64,000 bases of DNA from assembly GCA_964019695.1 (NCBI GenBank), contig OZ026518.1, positions 83,323,950 through 83,387,949 of the forward strand. Reading direction: 5' to 3'. The notes below the pieces were generated by a model that had not been told where the DNA came from, did no database searches, and saw only the letters and a list, made by a program, of their open reading frames with translations. The stretch comes from Loripinus fragilis. Taxonomy: Eukaryota; Mollusca; Bivalvia; Lucinida; Lucinidae. The first letter of the stretch is position 1, and each line of letters opens with the position of its first letter. This document shows positions 1 through 11,719 of the stretch, piece by piece. The translations under genes and the position numbers were made by a program.

Positions 1-799
1 TGAATTATCTAATAAAAACATGTGATTTTTCTCTTGTTAGGAATTATTTACGTCCCACCAATATTTCTAGACAGTTGATTTTAACATAAATGCTGTTGTT
101 TTGATAGATTTAATATGTTAAAATTTATGAAAATGGTAAAATGTTTACCTGAATTTGAGTATTTTTACTGTATTCTTGAAAAATAGAAACTGTATTTCCA
201 AAATTAGAATATCAAAAGTTACAGACTATGCAGCTTTAACTAATACAATTAGGTATAGTCTGACTACCTGTCAGCCGATCCATATATTTAAAAGTATGAA
301 CATAGCTTATATTGAGAGGAACTATGACTTGACATTGTTTAATCTATGGGTAGATTAAATCAACTTTAAATATGTTTATGAATGCTGCCATCTTTGAATT
401 TTGATTAACACTTTTTTCTGCAAAATGACATCAATATGTCAAACATGCAAAAATCAAGATGTGAGTAAAAAAATTAAGTTTCCAGTTCCTATCAATATAA
501 AAAAATAACAACTTAATTTAAGCATGCTTTTAAAAATAAATTAAAGAACAAGAATCAACGAAAAAATATCAGAAAGTTGTGACATTTAAAAGAAGCACAT
601 TTATTACCACTGCATGCCTATCTGTAGATTAGCTCCTAAAATAAATTTTATTTTTAATGAGTTAGTCTGCATCATGGTAGACTACAGGGTATATAATCTA
701 GCTATTTCCATATGTCACAAGTTAAAATTATGATACCTGAACTGAGTAATCACATACCTGAAATAATGAAGTGGTATTTAAACACCAAAAATAGTAAGT
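1..799. other. AT-rich sequence, nothing recognised
   Basis: No coding exon, RNA gene or clear repeat was recognised. The short open frames have no recognisable protein character. Confidence 0.5.
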
Positions 800-925
800 C
801 AGTATGATCAGGAAATACAACAATCACACACTGCAGACAAACCCATGGTGTGGCAATGAAGAGCCAGTCACAACAATCACGAGACACTAAGAAAACAAAC
901 TAAGCAAAGCAACCAGCTCTCTCTT
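800..925 (-). mobile_element. Fragment of retroelement family P2 3' end
   Basis: The stretch resembles 14180-14310 on the same strand (GTATGATCAGGAAATAC, CAAACTAAGCAAAGCAACCAG) and, inverted, 16130-16280. In the longer copy it is downstream of a decayed reverse transcriptase on the minus strand, so this is probably a 5'-truncated 3' end. Confidence 0.6.
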
Positions 926-1489
926 CCCCTGATATTTCCTATGAATATATATGTGTACATGCAAGGGCTTTGAATTTCTAAATTGATCTGTGATATATAT
1001 GAGGAAACCAACAAAAGGGTGGTGCATCTCTCGAATATTCAGAACAGCTTAGGCTTCAGTTCAGTCTAATCAGAGTCTATGTTGTCAGCATGAAAAAAAT
1101 TGCATCTATATTTACATTTTTTTTGACTAGTGAAGACTCTGATCAGGATGTACTCAGCATACACTCATTTTGTCACGACTCAATTATAAATTTCAAAGAG
1201 CTTTGCATACTTCTTTTCATATAATGAAAAATTTTGGACTATCTTACTAAACTTCTAAATCTATCAAGTTGTGTGAATGTAATTGTACAATGGGTGTAAA
1301 AAGTAGGCTTATCTATGTCAATCAGTATACTGCCATAATCATATGATGCCTGCATGCACATATTGTGGCCAATAATAGCTATGCAACTTAAATTGTGAGT
1401 GGTCAACCTTATTGCTTATAACGGCAGTCAAGAGCTAACACCAAACCATTGTGACCCGTTCTTTGCTTAAAATGGCATCAGAGCTTAAC

Positions 1490-2475
1490 CTGTGTCTGGC
1501 ACAACAGTATACCTAAACCAACCATGTGGCCACTCATTTAAGCTAAACGGATTGCGTATAGTAGCATCAGAGTGAACCAACCTGCCTGGCACGACATTAT
1601 AGATAAACCAGATTTGATCTATCCTATTTAGCTTTAATAGCATCAGAGCTAACCCCGTGCCAGGCACGACATTGGAGCTACCCCTTATGTCAGTTATTAC
1701 TTAGGAGGTAACTCCCGTGCCAGGCACGATATTGGAGCTAACCCTTGTTTTAGGTATAAAAGTGAAGGTAACCCCCGTGCCAGGCACGACATTGGAGCTA
1801 TCCCTTATGTAAGGCATTACTTAGGAGGTAACCCCTGTGCCAGGCATGATATTGGAGCTAATTCTTGTTTTAGGTATAAAACTGAAGGTAACCCCCGTGC
1901 CAGGCACGACATTGGAGCTAACCCTAGTACTCTATAAGGATTTACTTAGGAGCTAACCCCCGTGCCAGGCACGACATTGGAGCTAACCCTAGTGTTAGGC
2001 ATTACATAGGATGTCACCCTCGTGCCAGGCACAACATTGGAGCGAACTCTAGTGATAGGCTTTACTTAGGAGCTAACCCCTGTGCCAGGCACGACATAGC
2101 AGCTAACCCTTATGTTATTATTACATAGGAGGTCACCCCCGTGCCAGGCAGGATATTGCAGCTAACCCTTGTGTTAAGAATAACTGAAGGTAACCCCCGT
2201 GCCAGGCACGACATTGGAGCTAACCCTACTGTTAGGCTTTACTTAGGAGCTAACCCCCGTGCCAGGCACGACATTGGAGCTACCCCTTATGTCAGGCATT
2301 ACTTAGGAGGTAACACACAATATTGCAGCTAACCCTTGTGTTAGGAATAACTGAAGGTAACCCCCGTGCCAGGCACGACATTGGAGCTAACCCCTATGAA
2401 AGGCACACCCTTATGTGTTAATTGATATTGTTGATAACCCTCGTGCCTGGCACGACATTGGAGGTAACCCCCCTC
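1490..2475. repeat. 60-bp minisatellite with GTGCCAGGCAC core
   Basis: About 15 tandem units, each near 60 bp, share the palindromic core GTGCCAGGCAC followed by GACATTGGAGCTAACCC. Core positions near 1657, 1717, 1777, 1837, 1897, 1962, 2022, 2082, 2141, 2199, 2259, 2366 and 2443 give spacings of mostly 58-65 bp. Alternate units carry TTACTTAGGAGGTAAC or TATAAAACTGAAGGTAAC spacers, which suggests a dimeric higher-order repeat. Edge units at 1490-1650 and after 2440 are diverged. Short open frames inside are by-products of the repeat. Confidence 0.9.
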
Positions 2476-2639
2476 TTAGAGATTAACTCATCATTACTAT
2501 GCCAGTTATGGAGCCAAGGTTAGTATCTAGAACGACTTTTATGGTCTTTCTTGGCCATAAATCACTATATGTCCTTTTAGAAAAAAAATGAATTTGTTTT
2601 ATCACTTAGAAAATAATTCTAGTTTAAATTAATAAAGTG

Positions 2640-2860
2640 TTTATACCAGATTGAGGCTTAACTATTTGTATGCTGGGTAATTTTTTATGTTTTTGTTGTC
2701 GTCTGCTGACTTTTTTTCTAAGAAAATATTTCAGGAACACTATCAGAGTGTCAAATGGTTTGGATCCAGAACAGGACCGACATTTTGTTAGTGCTGATCA
2801 GGGTCCATAAGGTTTGCAAAGGCTATCAGCAGTTGACAAAAGTCACCGCTAACAAGGAAT
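2640..2860. mobile_element. Foldback MITE family C, partial copy
   Basis: TTTCAGGAACACTATCAGAG, a GGATCCAGA-CAGG block and TTTGCAAAGGCTATCAGCAG recur near 33460-33560, 41950-42130, 42370-42545, 44570-44925, 58525-58690 and 60000-60330. Better copies are palindromic around the GGATCCAGATCAGG block. Non-coding. Confidence 0.6.
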
Positions 2861-3203
2861 ATGTTTTTAAAATTGCTTTCCTTTATAAATGGTTGAATTT
2901 GTTTTTCTCTGTCACCTTATTCAGGCTACGAGATTAATTAGACAATTTACTAATGGTTTAAGTCCAGCTTGACTTTTTATATATTTGGTTTAATACACAC
3001 ATCTACAAGTTATTTCTGAAATCCCTTCACAGAATATCAAACCAAAGCCTAATAAATTTGAATGACACCTTCTACTTAGATGTATGTAAATTTTCTACAC
3101 CAATTTAGTGGTGTTATATGCAATACCTACATTAATATAGTGGGTTTCCGGGTAAAAATCAACATAAATTTCGGACAGAAATCCTTGTATCATTTTCTAT
3201 TTT

Positions 3204-3413
3204 AACCCTTAATGTGCCAATCGCAACAAAAGTCGTCTGCTTTTCTCTTCTGGTGAAATGTTCAAGAAGCATCTATGGCAAACAGTGTGGACCCAGATCA
3301 GACTGCTCCATCTATACTTAATTTGTCAGTAATGTTTGGCAATTATTTGCAGCAGACGACTTCAGCAGACGACATTTTCAGATGCATTTTTTCTTGGCGC
3401 TTTAAGGGTAAAT
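3204..3413. mobile_element. Small TIR element, about 210 bp
   Basis: The left end TTAACCCTTAATGTGCCAA is mirrored by TTGGCGCTTTAAGGGTAAA on the right, with AGTCGTCTGC/GCAGACGACTT further in. Non-coding; superfamily not assigned. Confidence 0.55.
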
Positions 3414-3694
3414 AGATAACCAGTAAAAGGATACTACACTGCTTGCTGTTGATCTGTAATCTTCTCAAATCTGTCCTCAGCGGGTGTATCAACAAGTCCA
3501 CATAGCCCTGAAATATTTCAAAGTGATAGTGAATGGAAGAAGGGAGTATCACAGGTCAAAAAAAGCAAACGTTTAACCCTTTGCTCTCTAATAGATTCTT
3601 CCTTCTGGTTTGATATAATAAACTTGGGATAGTCCATTTTACATATCTAGGGGTGTCAGGTTATAATTTAAAAAATTTGGTGTATTTGTCTGAA

Positions 3695-3785
3695 GATCTT
3701 TTTTACCTAAACAAACAGTGTAGACCCTGATGAAATGCAGCAATATGCTGCATTTCATCTAGGTCTTCACTGTTTGCAAAAGTAC
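3695..3785. repeat. Palindrome of the AACAGTGTAGACC family
   Basis: An AACAGTGTAGACC arm and a GATGAAATGCAGCA block are mirrored by TGCTGCATTTCATC and GGTCTTCACTGTTTGC. Similar hairpins are at 25080-25150 and 54300-54390, and a SINE-interrupted one at 37840-38220. Confidence 0.65.
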
Positions 3786-4839
3786 TCATTTATTTTTTAC
3801 TTGGGTGTGTTGCTTTACATCCCCATTAACAGCTATCGTCATCTGGAATGGTCAGTTCACCTAACCACACTTCTTTCCTGGACAAGCTTAAACTAGCTGT
3901 TTTTTGTTTAATAATTTATATCTTGATGCCGGTAAAATAAGTAAGTCACAAAACGAGTATGTTCCCACAAACACTAAGGGTGTACATGTAGAGACGCTAC
4001 ATACCGAATAAGGCTAAAAAAATGTTTGGAACTTATGAGGAGATATCATAAAAGACTTTCATGTGAGATAGACATGCTGGGGTATTCCAAAGTCTTTGCC
4101 ACTACAAAACATGTTTTTATATTATCACATAATCTCCATTTTTGATCCCATAATTCTCAAACGAACCCCATTAAACAACAAACTAACCAAACCTTATAAT
4201 TATAATTAACATACTGGTGTACAGGTACAAAACCTCACATTTCCTCCGGTATGATCTGACATATGACATGACTGAAATCCCCTTGTTATCCTATGATTTT
4301 TTCAAACTACGATACAAATGTTACCATCCAACATTTTGGTTGTCCATACACCTGCTTTATAATAAACAAACTATCAAATTGAAATTGAATTTGAACTTGA
4401 CTGTTTTTTTTCTGATGGTATCAAGGTAAAAGCCTGATGCAAACTAAATTTGGAACAACTCAATTACTTAAAGTCAAAACAATTGGTTGTATGAGACAGT
4501 GTCCAGCAAAAGTTACAAGTTGGCATGTGCTACCCATCGAACACTGATCAGCCTGTGAATCTGCACATTCTGATCTGAGTCTTCAATTGGCACTCTGTGA
4601 GTAGCCAAGGGTCCAACATTTCTTCAGGCGGAAAACTAAGAGTCTGATCAGACTGCAGATGCACAGACTGATTTGAAACTAAGTGGTACACATATTCAAA
4701 CTTTTACCGTATGCTGGATACAGACTCATATCAGTGAGTGGCGTATCTAAAACACTAAAAAGTTACGCACATCAAAGGGAGACTACTGGATCTTGCAGTG
4801 GTTCTCTTTAATTGCGTCCCTTTTTGAAATGGAAACTTC

Positions 4840-4890
4840 TATTAAAGGAAAGAATTTGCTCCCAGAGGGAGCGAATTCTTTCCTTTAAGA
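4840..4890. repeat. Perfect short palindrome
   Basis: AAAGGAAAGAATTTGCTCCC is followed by GGGAGCGAATTCTTTCCTTT, a near-perfect hairpin with arms of about 20 bp. It is probably the centre of a larger foldback element whose ends I could not fix. Confidence 0.6.
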
Positions 4891-5177
4891 GCAGTTCCTT
4901 ATGGTATGGAAAATCACTTTTACCACATAAGGTGACCTCCCTTGAATGTTACTATTTATATTACGCACATGTGTAACTGCTTAATGGAAGCTACGCCAAT
5001 GAATATTTAGCATGTCCATAAAAAGTGGCAAATCTCAGTGCAAAAATTAACTGATCAAACCCATATACAAATTTGTATTTTTTTTCTGAAATATTGTTTA
5101 GGAATGAGCATACCAAAATGGTTGATACCAACTTTGACATACAGGTACAAATGACAGCCGTGATTGTACTGATACTA

Positions 5178-6042
5178 CGAGGGTCAGTCAAAAATAACTG
5201 AGAGTTGGTTAATAACTTTTTACTGGGTCGGCAGTTTTGGCTGAAACTTACTACACATATAGAATGAACCTTCGGGCTTCATTACATATAGAAGTTGACG
5301 TCTTATCATCTTCAATGCACTGTTGCTAGGAAGCCATGAATTTAAAATCATTTCAAATCTAAAACAGTATAATAACGAACCATTTATCTCTCCAATTGTA
5401 TCAAACAATGTGTTAGCAATGTTTTGAAGAAGTGTAATAGATAGTAAATACAATACAAACAATGTTCGTTGCCTAGCAACCAAAATCGATGGAAATTCCA
5501 ATTTTAACTCAAAGACCAGACTTTGTTGCTATGGCAACCATTTATTCCTGGGAATATTGAAGATATGCATTCAGATGTCAAAACCAATTACTAAATACAA
5601 TGAAACATCCATATGATATGATACTTAGTTGATAATATTGCCCTAAAATGAACCGTAACTGGTGGGTGGAGTATATTTTGGGGTGAAATTTTCAACAAAA
5701 ATAGTAAATTTTCCTCTCATTTAATAAAATTCAAACGCCTCAATCTCAGTTGTTGCATTTCACAAACAACTTCCAAACACTTTATTTGCAACAAATGACA
5801 AGTTGATGTAACTTAAATTTTATATAGTGTTTCCATGGCAACGCTTTATTCCAGCATGAACGCATGACTTTATTTCACATTCTTCGGTTGCTAAGCAACA
5901 ACAATCTATACTTTGCATGGTCTTGTATATTGGATATTCTGATGCAGGACAGTTCATTGCATGCATGTGCAAATTTCACTAGTGTACATTAGCCTACGTA
6001 CGAGATATGAATCAATTCTCAGTTATTTTTGACTGACCCTCA
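5178..6042. mobile_element. Mariner-like non-autonomous TIR element, 865 bp
   Basis: The left end CGAGGGTCAGTCAAAAATAA is mirrored by the right end GACTGACCCTCA, with inverted similarity across at least 26 bp, and both ends are flanked by TA (5176-5177 and 6043-6044). A TA target and a GAGGGTCA-type terminus are what Tc1/mariner elements show. The open frame inside (minus strand, 5220-5501) does not resemble a DDE/D transposase, so the element appears non-autonomous. Confidence 0.8.
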
Positions 6043-7173
6043 TATGTGTCATTTAAAATAGTTATTAAGGGCATAAAAATGTGGGAATAAAAAGATGGAT
6101 GGACAGATTAAAAACTGCTTACAAGCAAATAAATGCTTGTCATGGTATCTTTACCATTTTGGTTTCAAATACCTGCAAACATGTACTTTACTAAATTAGC
6201 AAACAGCAGAGACCCAGGGTCTGCACTTTTTGCTAAGATACAAACAATCTTCAGCAACAGAAATATATTAGAATTTAGAAATTTCAGCCTGTGACCCCTA
6301 AAAATGCAAAATTGAAAAATCCATACTTGTTCTATCAACATGCCAGGGAAAATCTACCAGAATGAAAAAGGTAAAAATAGAAATCCAACAAATTATACTC
6401 ACTATCAAAGACTTTCTCTGGAAATTTATAGCTGTTATACACAATGTCTGGTGAGCTGAAAATAGATTAAAAATATTGTGAAGCTACTTTTATGAATGTG
6501 TTATAAACATTTGTCACATGACGTCATGTCTGGGAGTGATAATATAACGCCATGCAATAAAATTGACAAACCACAAATGGTTTACAGATTTAGTAACATT
6601 ACATAATGACATCCATTATAACGTTGCGTAAAAAATGTCAAAATAATGACGTTTTCAGCTCCAAAATGGGGTGCGTTTACTAACAGGAATGGACCGGAAC
6701 GCACCGGAATGGACCTCCATAACCGGAACGGACCTCAGAATTCACCTCAAAATACATGTTTTAAGTGTATTTGACAAAAAAAATTGGTTGAGTAATATTA
6801 AATATCAAAAATCTTCCGTGTCCAGACAGTTTCAATGCAAAAAATGTTCTTCTAAAAATGTTCTGTCTTACCCTGATATTCTAGTACCTTACTATGGCTT
6901 ACTATAAAGTATGAATATATGCAATAAAGATCACTGCATTCCTTTTTCATAGCATGTGCATATTTCTACTGTAGAAAAATCATTTTGGATGCGGTAATTG
7001 TCAAAGCACTCAAATAACGAAATGCTGTACCAGCAAACATAATATATTGGTCCCATATGGGCTATTTATGTGGGGCTACCCAGATGGGTATCACAGAACA
7101 GCTCTTATATCTTGGCATATGCTTGACTATTTTTGTAAAGACCAGGGACAATCATGTGAGCATTGGCATGGGG

Positions 7174-8024
7174 TAGGGCTGCTGCGAGTATCCGAGTACT
7201 CGGATATTCGCGGATCTGAATAAAAAATCGGGTATGAATATTCGTCACTGCCGAAATCGTTGGATCGCGATCTTTTTTTTTTTTTTTTTTTTTTCGTTTT
7301 TTTTACTGAAACAAGAAGTTTTTCATAAAATGGTTGATTGAAAATTTTCACTGACTACGGTTCTAATTGGTATCTCTCATTTAAATACCTTTGTTTCTCG
7401 CAGGTTAGTGACATACCTAATATGTTTTGCTGTCTCCTTTATCGGCAATAAAAATCCTTATGTTCCAAAATCGGCTGATAATATATTCCAATCTATTTTG
7501 TTTAAACACACCACATCGGTACATGTACTATTAAATAAACAGAGCCAAAAGTATCATCAAATGTCATTTATCAAATAGATTTCAAAGGGTCATTTTTCTC
7601 TTTGAAGTTTCTTTTGCCGACAAAGCGACAGGTGATTAGGCCTACGTGACCCAGGTCATGTTGTCTAAGTGTGAACTACAAGACAAAGGAAAAGGGCTTT
7701 ATACTGAAATCAGCACACTTCTGTCAGAATATCTGGTTATCCAAGTGCAGGAAAATATAAAATCAAATTTACAAATTGTGTTGCATGCCCTTACAGTCTT
7801 GAGTGGAAATGTAGTCTTATCTGCTTTGATAACTAACTATATACATGTACTTCTGGATTAACAGAAAGGGATGATTTACTAAGTAAATAGACCTAATAAT
7901 AGATGTTTCACAACAGGTGTCTTATTGTTCTATTAACCAGTGACTCGTAGTTCGATCTGTGAATCGTAACTCATGAATCGTGGATCGGATCGAATCGCCA
8001 CTTGCCTAACGATCCACAGCCCTA
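7174..8024. mobile_element. hAT-like non-autonomous element, 851 bp
   Basis: The terminal inverted repeats begin TAGGGCTG and end CAGCCCTA. An exact 8-bp target duplication GCATGGGG sits at 7166-7173 and 8025-8032. An 8-bp TSD with a TAGGG-type terminus is characteristic of the hAT superfamily. The paralogous site in copy 2 (near 28270, minus strand) reads straight through as GGTATGGGGACTATAATG, an intact empty site. No transposase frame is visible; a T run at 7271-7294 lies inside. Confidence 0.9.
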
Positions 8025-8158
8025 GCATGGGGACTATAATGTAAACAGCTGCCATTGGATCAGACTTATTTCTGGGCCTTTATTTCTATAGAATGTGCAT
8101 CTTCAATAATGAACTGGCACAATTTAAATGAACACACGTCAATCATGTAACAAACCGC

Positions 8159-8416
8159 CTCGATAGCTCAGTTGGTAGAGCGTCCGCTTTCGGAGCGGGA
8201 GGTCGTGGGTTCGAATCCTGCGGCCGCACCATACCAAAGGTGTAAAAAATGGTACTAGCAGCATCCTTGCTGACGCTCGCATAAAAGGGGTTGTGCTAGG
8301 GAGATAAAGACAGGTAAGTATCTGTTAAAGATATAATTGTTATGTCGCAAAATAGCTCATGAGCTAATGTTGTCTGTTACATTATAAGCGACGTTAAATA
8401 AGGCTTCTTTATCTTT
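8159..8416 (+). mobile_element. tRNA-derived SINE, family S1
   Basis: The head is tRNA-like: box A GATAGCTCAGTTGGTAGAGC, an anticodon-like TTTCGGA loop, and box B GGTTCGAATCC. The acceptor arms (GCCTCGA against GGCCGCA) do not pair, so this is a SINE head and not a functional tRNA gene. The tail is AGCGACGTTAAATAAGGCTT. ACCGC occurs on both sides (8154-8158 and 8417-8421). T1 copy 2 reads ACAAACCACTGACGG at this point, which is the unoccupied site. Confidence 0.85.
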
Positions 8417-9017
8417 ACCGCTGACGGTGCTCATATGCACTTAAAAAGGTGCAATATCAATAGAAACTGAAATTTCAAGATAAATTATGGTAAAATAATA
8501 AATTTAGTTGCATAAAACAAATTAATTTTGATGTCCACTCCGGTTATGAAGGCCAATTCCGGTGCGTTCCGGTCCATTCCTGTTATTATTCGCACCCCAA
8601 AATGCAATTTTTAATTAATTTTAATGTCATGTGATAAATAAAGAATCTAACATTCGTGCTCCTGTATTATTGAATTTATCAAACTTGTTGCTTAAAGGAG
8701 ATAAAATGACAAAAGTTCTGTTACTTTTCAAGGTCTGTGCGATTTCTGCAGGACGAAACTATGCGGGCCGAATCTATCCAGATTCAATTTATTTATAGCG
8801 CTGGGGTTATTTTGACCGAGAACAGTAAAATAAGACTACCTAATTGAAACTGCCTTTGTCTTTCACCTCTGCCTTCCTTTCTCATTTTGAAAATGATACA
8901 AATCGTTAAAATATTCCTAACAATGCAGTTCTGTTCATTTTCAAAACAGGATCCATGGGCGCAGCCATATTTTTCAGAACTAGCCGTATGACGGTCGTTT
9001 CTATGGGAACAAGACAG

Positions 9018-9864
9018 TTCACCGACAAGACAATTCACCGACACGGTTTTTGAAGACAGTTCACCGACAGTATTGAAGACAGTTCACCGACACATATGTT
9101 TCATGCTAAATTGAAATATTGTCGAAAATATAACTGTCAATTATGAAAAATTATGGACCAACTATAAATTGAAGGAAAATGTAGATATAATTGGTAGTGA
9201 ATAATTGCAATTGCTGGTCATTGCTGCCAGTTTAGGAGATAGTTAGGGTATTTCATCCCACTAATGAGAAAGAACATTTATTTGACTGTTGTATCGCATC
9301 AGTTGGATCATAGACTTTGCATTATCGTTGGTTGATACGGCGAATTTCGTACACGTTTGCGTGCGAAGAACAAACATTAAGCAGACCTTTTAATGCTACA
9401 TGTAGCAAAACTGAAGTGGTCCTATAGCTAATTGTACTTTATTGTTTAGGAAATTGGGCAACAATGCAAAGTATTCTGCTTGATTTTTTTAGAAATAGAT
9501 AGGTTGTATATCTACTTTTGTTTATTTTTACGTTTATTATTATTTCTTCCCCAGTTTATGTTTTCTTTCCGAATTTTCATACAGGCAATGTTATGATCAC
9601 TCTATATGCATTAGACATCGACGCGACGTATATTAGGTCGATCACTGCTGTTACTAATATAAAACAGTAATCATGCAACATCATAAGCTTTATATTAGTC
9701 ATTCGTTACTAGTATCTCAATTAACAGTAAAAAATGTGACATTCTTTATAAATACAATATAAAAATTGTCTGTGAACTGTCTTCAATTTTGTCGGTGAAC
9801 TGTCTTCAATTCTGTCGGTGAACTGTCTTCAAAATGCGTGTCGGTGAACTGTCTTGTCGGTGAA
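9018..9864. mobile_element. TIR element with subterminal GTTCACCGAC repeats
   Basis: At 9010-9090 a 16-18-bp unit containing GACAGTTCACCGAC is repeated four times. At 9770-9864 the reverse complement TCGGTGAACTGTC is repeated at least four times in matching order. Arms therefore combine a TIR with tandem subterminal repeats, a layout suited to transposase binding. TTCTAT occurs just outside both ends but not in perfect register, so the TSD is uncertain. The interior is AT-rich and non-coding. Confidence 0.7.
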
Positions 9865-9865
9865 C

Positions 9866-10415
9866 TTCTATTTCCATCATTGTCTGCGCAGGCAAAGGAA
9901 CGTCTTTGGCTTCGCCGGGCGTAAGACATAAGACATAAGACAAATTTTATTTAAAGTCGGAGAGTATAAACAGAGATAACATTAGCTATGTATAGCTATT
10001 TACCGACTAGTACAAGTTTCTTGACGACAAGATACATATAGGACAAATATCATAGTATAAAGCATTAGCACATTTAAATATGACACATCACAAAATTATT
10101 ATTTACAATAGCCTAAAAATGAAAATGTTGCCTGCAACCTTAGTACACTGAAAAGAACACACATTTTCATTTTAGGCTATTGTAAATAATAATTTTGTGA
10201 TGTGTCATATTTAAATGTGCTAATGCTTTATACTGTGATATTTGTCCTATATGTATCTTGTCGTCAAGTAACTTGTACTAGTCGGTAAATAGCTATACAT
10301 AGCTTACATTATCTCTTTTTATACTCTCCGACTTTAAATAAAATTTGTCTTATGTCTTACGCCCGGCGAAGCTAAAGACGTTCCTTTGCCTGCGCAGACA
10401 ATGATGGAAATAGAA
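9866..10415. repeat. 550-bp near-perfect palindrome
   Basis: The left arm (9866-10127) and right arm (10162-10415) are inverted copies differing at few positions, separated by about 34 bp. The outer ends read TTCTATTTCCATCATTGTCT and its complement. One visible difference is an extra ATAAGAC unit in the left arm. The right arm lies downstream of the minus-strand LINE at 10692-11335 and may be its 3' UTR, with the left arm an inverted duplicate; that is inference. Confidence 0.85.
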
Positions 10416-10504
10416 AAGGAATCAATGGTGTTAAAATTGATACTATTACATCATAAAATGCATATGAAATTAAATATTTATGGATCTTTGACGATTCTAA
10501 ATAG

Positions 10505-10640
10505 ATAAAAGGATAACTTATTAATAAGTTAAAACATGTGTTTTGGGTACTCAACAGAACCGTCTCATTCAGCTGGTTCTTCTGAGCACCCACAACACAT
10601 GTCTTCGTTGGAAAATAAGAAATTTTATCATAACAATTTT
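10505..10640. mobile_element. MITE family A, diverged copy
   Basis: AACATGTGTTTTGGGTACTC, an AGAACCGTCTCATT arm, and GAGCACCCACAACACATG followed by AAATAAGAAATT match the family-A consensus described at 40824-41020. It lies between the LINE 3' end and the palindrome. Confidence 0.7.
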
Positions 10641-10691
10641 ACAACTGAACAAACTAACAGGTAAAAAAAAAAACAAAAAAAAAACCCCATT

Positions 10692-11335
10692 TCAACCAAT
10701 AGAACAGAATGAACATGAACAGGACCCCCCGCTCCATGCATTTATTTGGTTTTTGAAGACACCAAAACTGCTGATATCACGAAGATGTTGAGGAAGAAAA
10801 TTCCAGATTTTGGCCGCCGTGGAGCGAAAGGACCTAGAACCGTGTTTAACTGTTCTCACCTGTGGAACTTCAACTGTTTTCTGGTACCTAAAATTATAAG
10901 AATGATTTTTAAAAGTTAACAAATCATTTAAGTAGGCAGGAGACAAATTATTCAAAATTTTAAAAGACTCCAAGGCTACTGTCCCCATACGTCTGACCTT
11001 CAGTGATGGGAGCTGAGATTTTATCAACAGTGACTCATAACTGGAGCTATAGTCAAAGTAGATAAATCTCAAAGCCCTTTCTTAATTTTTCTCTATTTTC
11101 TTGGTGTTTACTTCACCACAGAAGTGCCAGGTAAAAGGACAATAGTTAAAGTTGGACAGAATGAAAGAGTGATAAATGTTTAATTTTCAAAATCTGCACA
11201 AGTGTTTGCCAATCCGTTTTAAAACATTTAACTGTTTTGATGCCCTTTTGCATATAGTTAAGACCTGAACATTGAAATTTAGCTGAAAATCTATTGTCAC
11301 TCCCAAAAGCTTAACACTTTCTTTACATTTTAGTG
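10692..11335 (-). pseudogene. LINE reverse transcriptase C-terminal fragment
   Basis: Read on the minus strand, the translation runs from a KLLGVTIDFQLNFN block through SNFNYCPFTWHFCGEVN and RALRFIYFDYSSSYESLL to RSFRSTAAKIWNFLP. These are the thumb and C-terminal region of non-LTR retrotransposon reverse transcriptases of the jockey/CR1-like kind. Two in-frame stops interrupt it, near 11165 and 11084. The catalytic domain and endonuclease are missing, so this is a 5'-truncated, dead copy. The A-rich tract at 10662-10685 is on the 3' side but in + orientation. Confidence 0.85.
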
Positions 11336-11337
11336 AA

Positions 11338-11620
11338 GCCGGTTATAATCTATAACCGGCGATTAGGATCATGTGGCGGCTCACCCGATAGGCGCACTAC
11401 CGGCGTACGCCGAATTTCACCCAAGACGTGGTTCTAAGCGGCGAGGCCTGTTTCGCCTCTTCACGTTTCTTACCACAAAGTAAGTACTGTTGCGCCGTTT
11501 TTGCTCGATTGCAGCGGCTTACTTCCCATCCCCGGTCATGTGATCGGCGTAAGCCAAAGGCGCAGGCGAGGCAGCGACGTACGCCGTGTTGGTGCCAAAG
11601 AAACAAAGCCATTATTTGAA
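11338..11620. other. CpG-rich island with GCCGGTTATA palindrome
   Basis: This segment is much richer in G+C and CpG than its surroundings (repeated CGGCG, GGCGTACGCCG). It opens with the palindrome GCCGGTTATAATCTATAACC-GGC at 11338. Overlapping open frames on both strands are a by-product of few TA-rich stops. It may be a repeat fragment or a small CpG island; no gene is recognised. Confidence 0.4.
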
Positions 11621-11719
11621 AAATGCTTCCTATCGGAGATAATGTCCATCCAGCCATATTATCTTCATCTTCCTGGTACAGGTCAGAAATCCAATACTGG
11701 AATGTAACTTTGACTACGG

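Larger units (their letters stand above)
6669..8597. mobile_element. TIR element T1, copy 1 (with two nested insertions)
   Basis: The ends GGGTGCGTTTACTAACAGGA and CCATTCCTGTTATTATTCGC-ACCC are inverted repeats with an internal GGAACGCACCGGAATGGA segment. Flanking CCAAAATG on the left and CAAAATG on the right look like a target-site duplication. A second copy lies inverted at 27323-28795. Alignment by eye shows this copy interrupted by a hAT-like element (7174-8024) and a SINE (8159-8416), both absent from copy 2. Open frames shared by the copies (6671-6907; minus strand in copy 2) do not resemble a transposase. Confidence 0.85.

Noticed and set aside
1490..2475. CRISPR-like array of palindromic repeats
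   Set aside because: Spacers are themselves repeated and the genome is eukaryotic; this is a minisatellite.
6671..6907. Small protein conserved between two loci (also minus strand 28539-28844)
   Set aside because: The similarity is explained by both loci being copies of the same T1 element; conservation is at DNA level and not frame-specific.
8159..8232. Possible functional tRNA-Arg(TCG) gene
   Set aside because: Boxes A and B are good, but the acceptor arms do not pair, and it is followed by a SINE body and flanked by ACCGC; it is a SINE head.
11397..11707. Overlapping open frames on both strands
   Set aside because: CpG-rich sequence has few stops; no motif in any frame.
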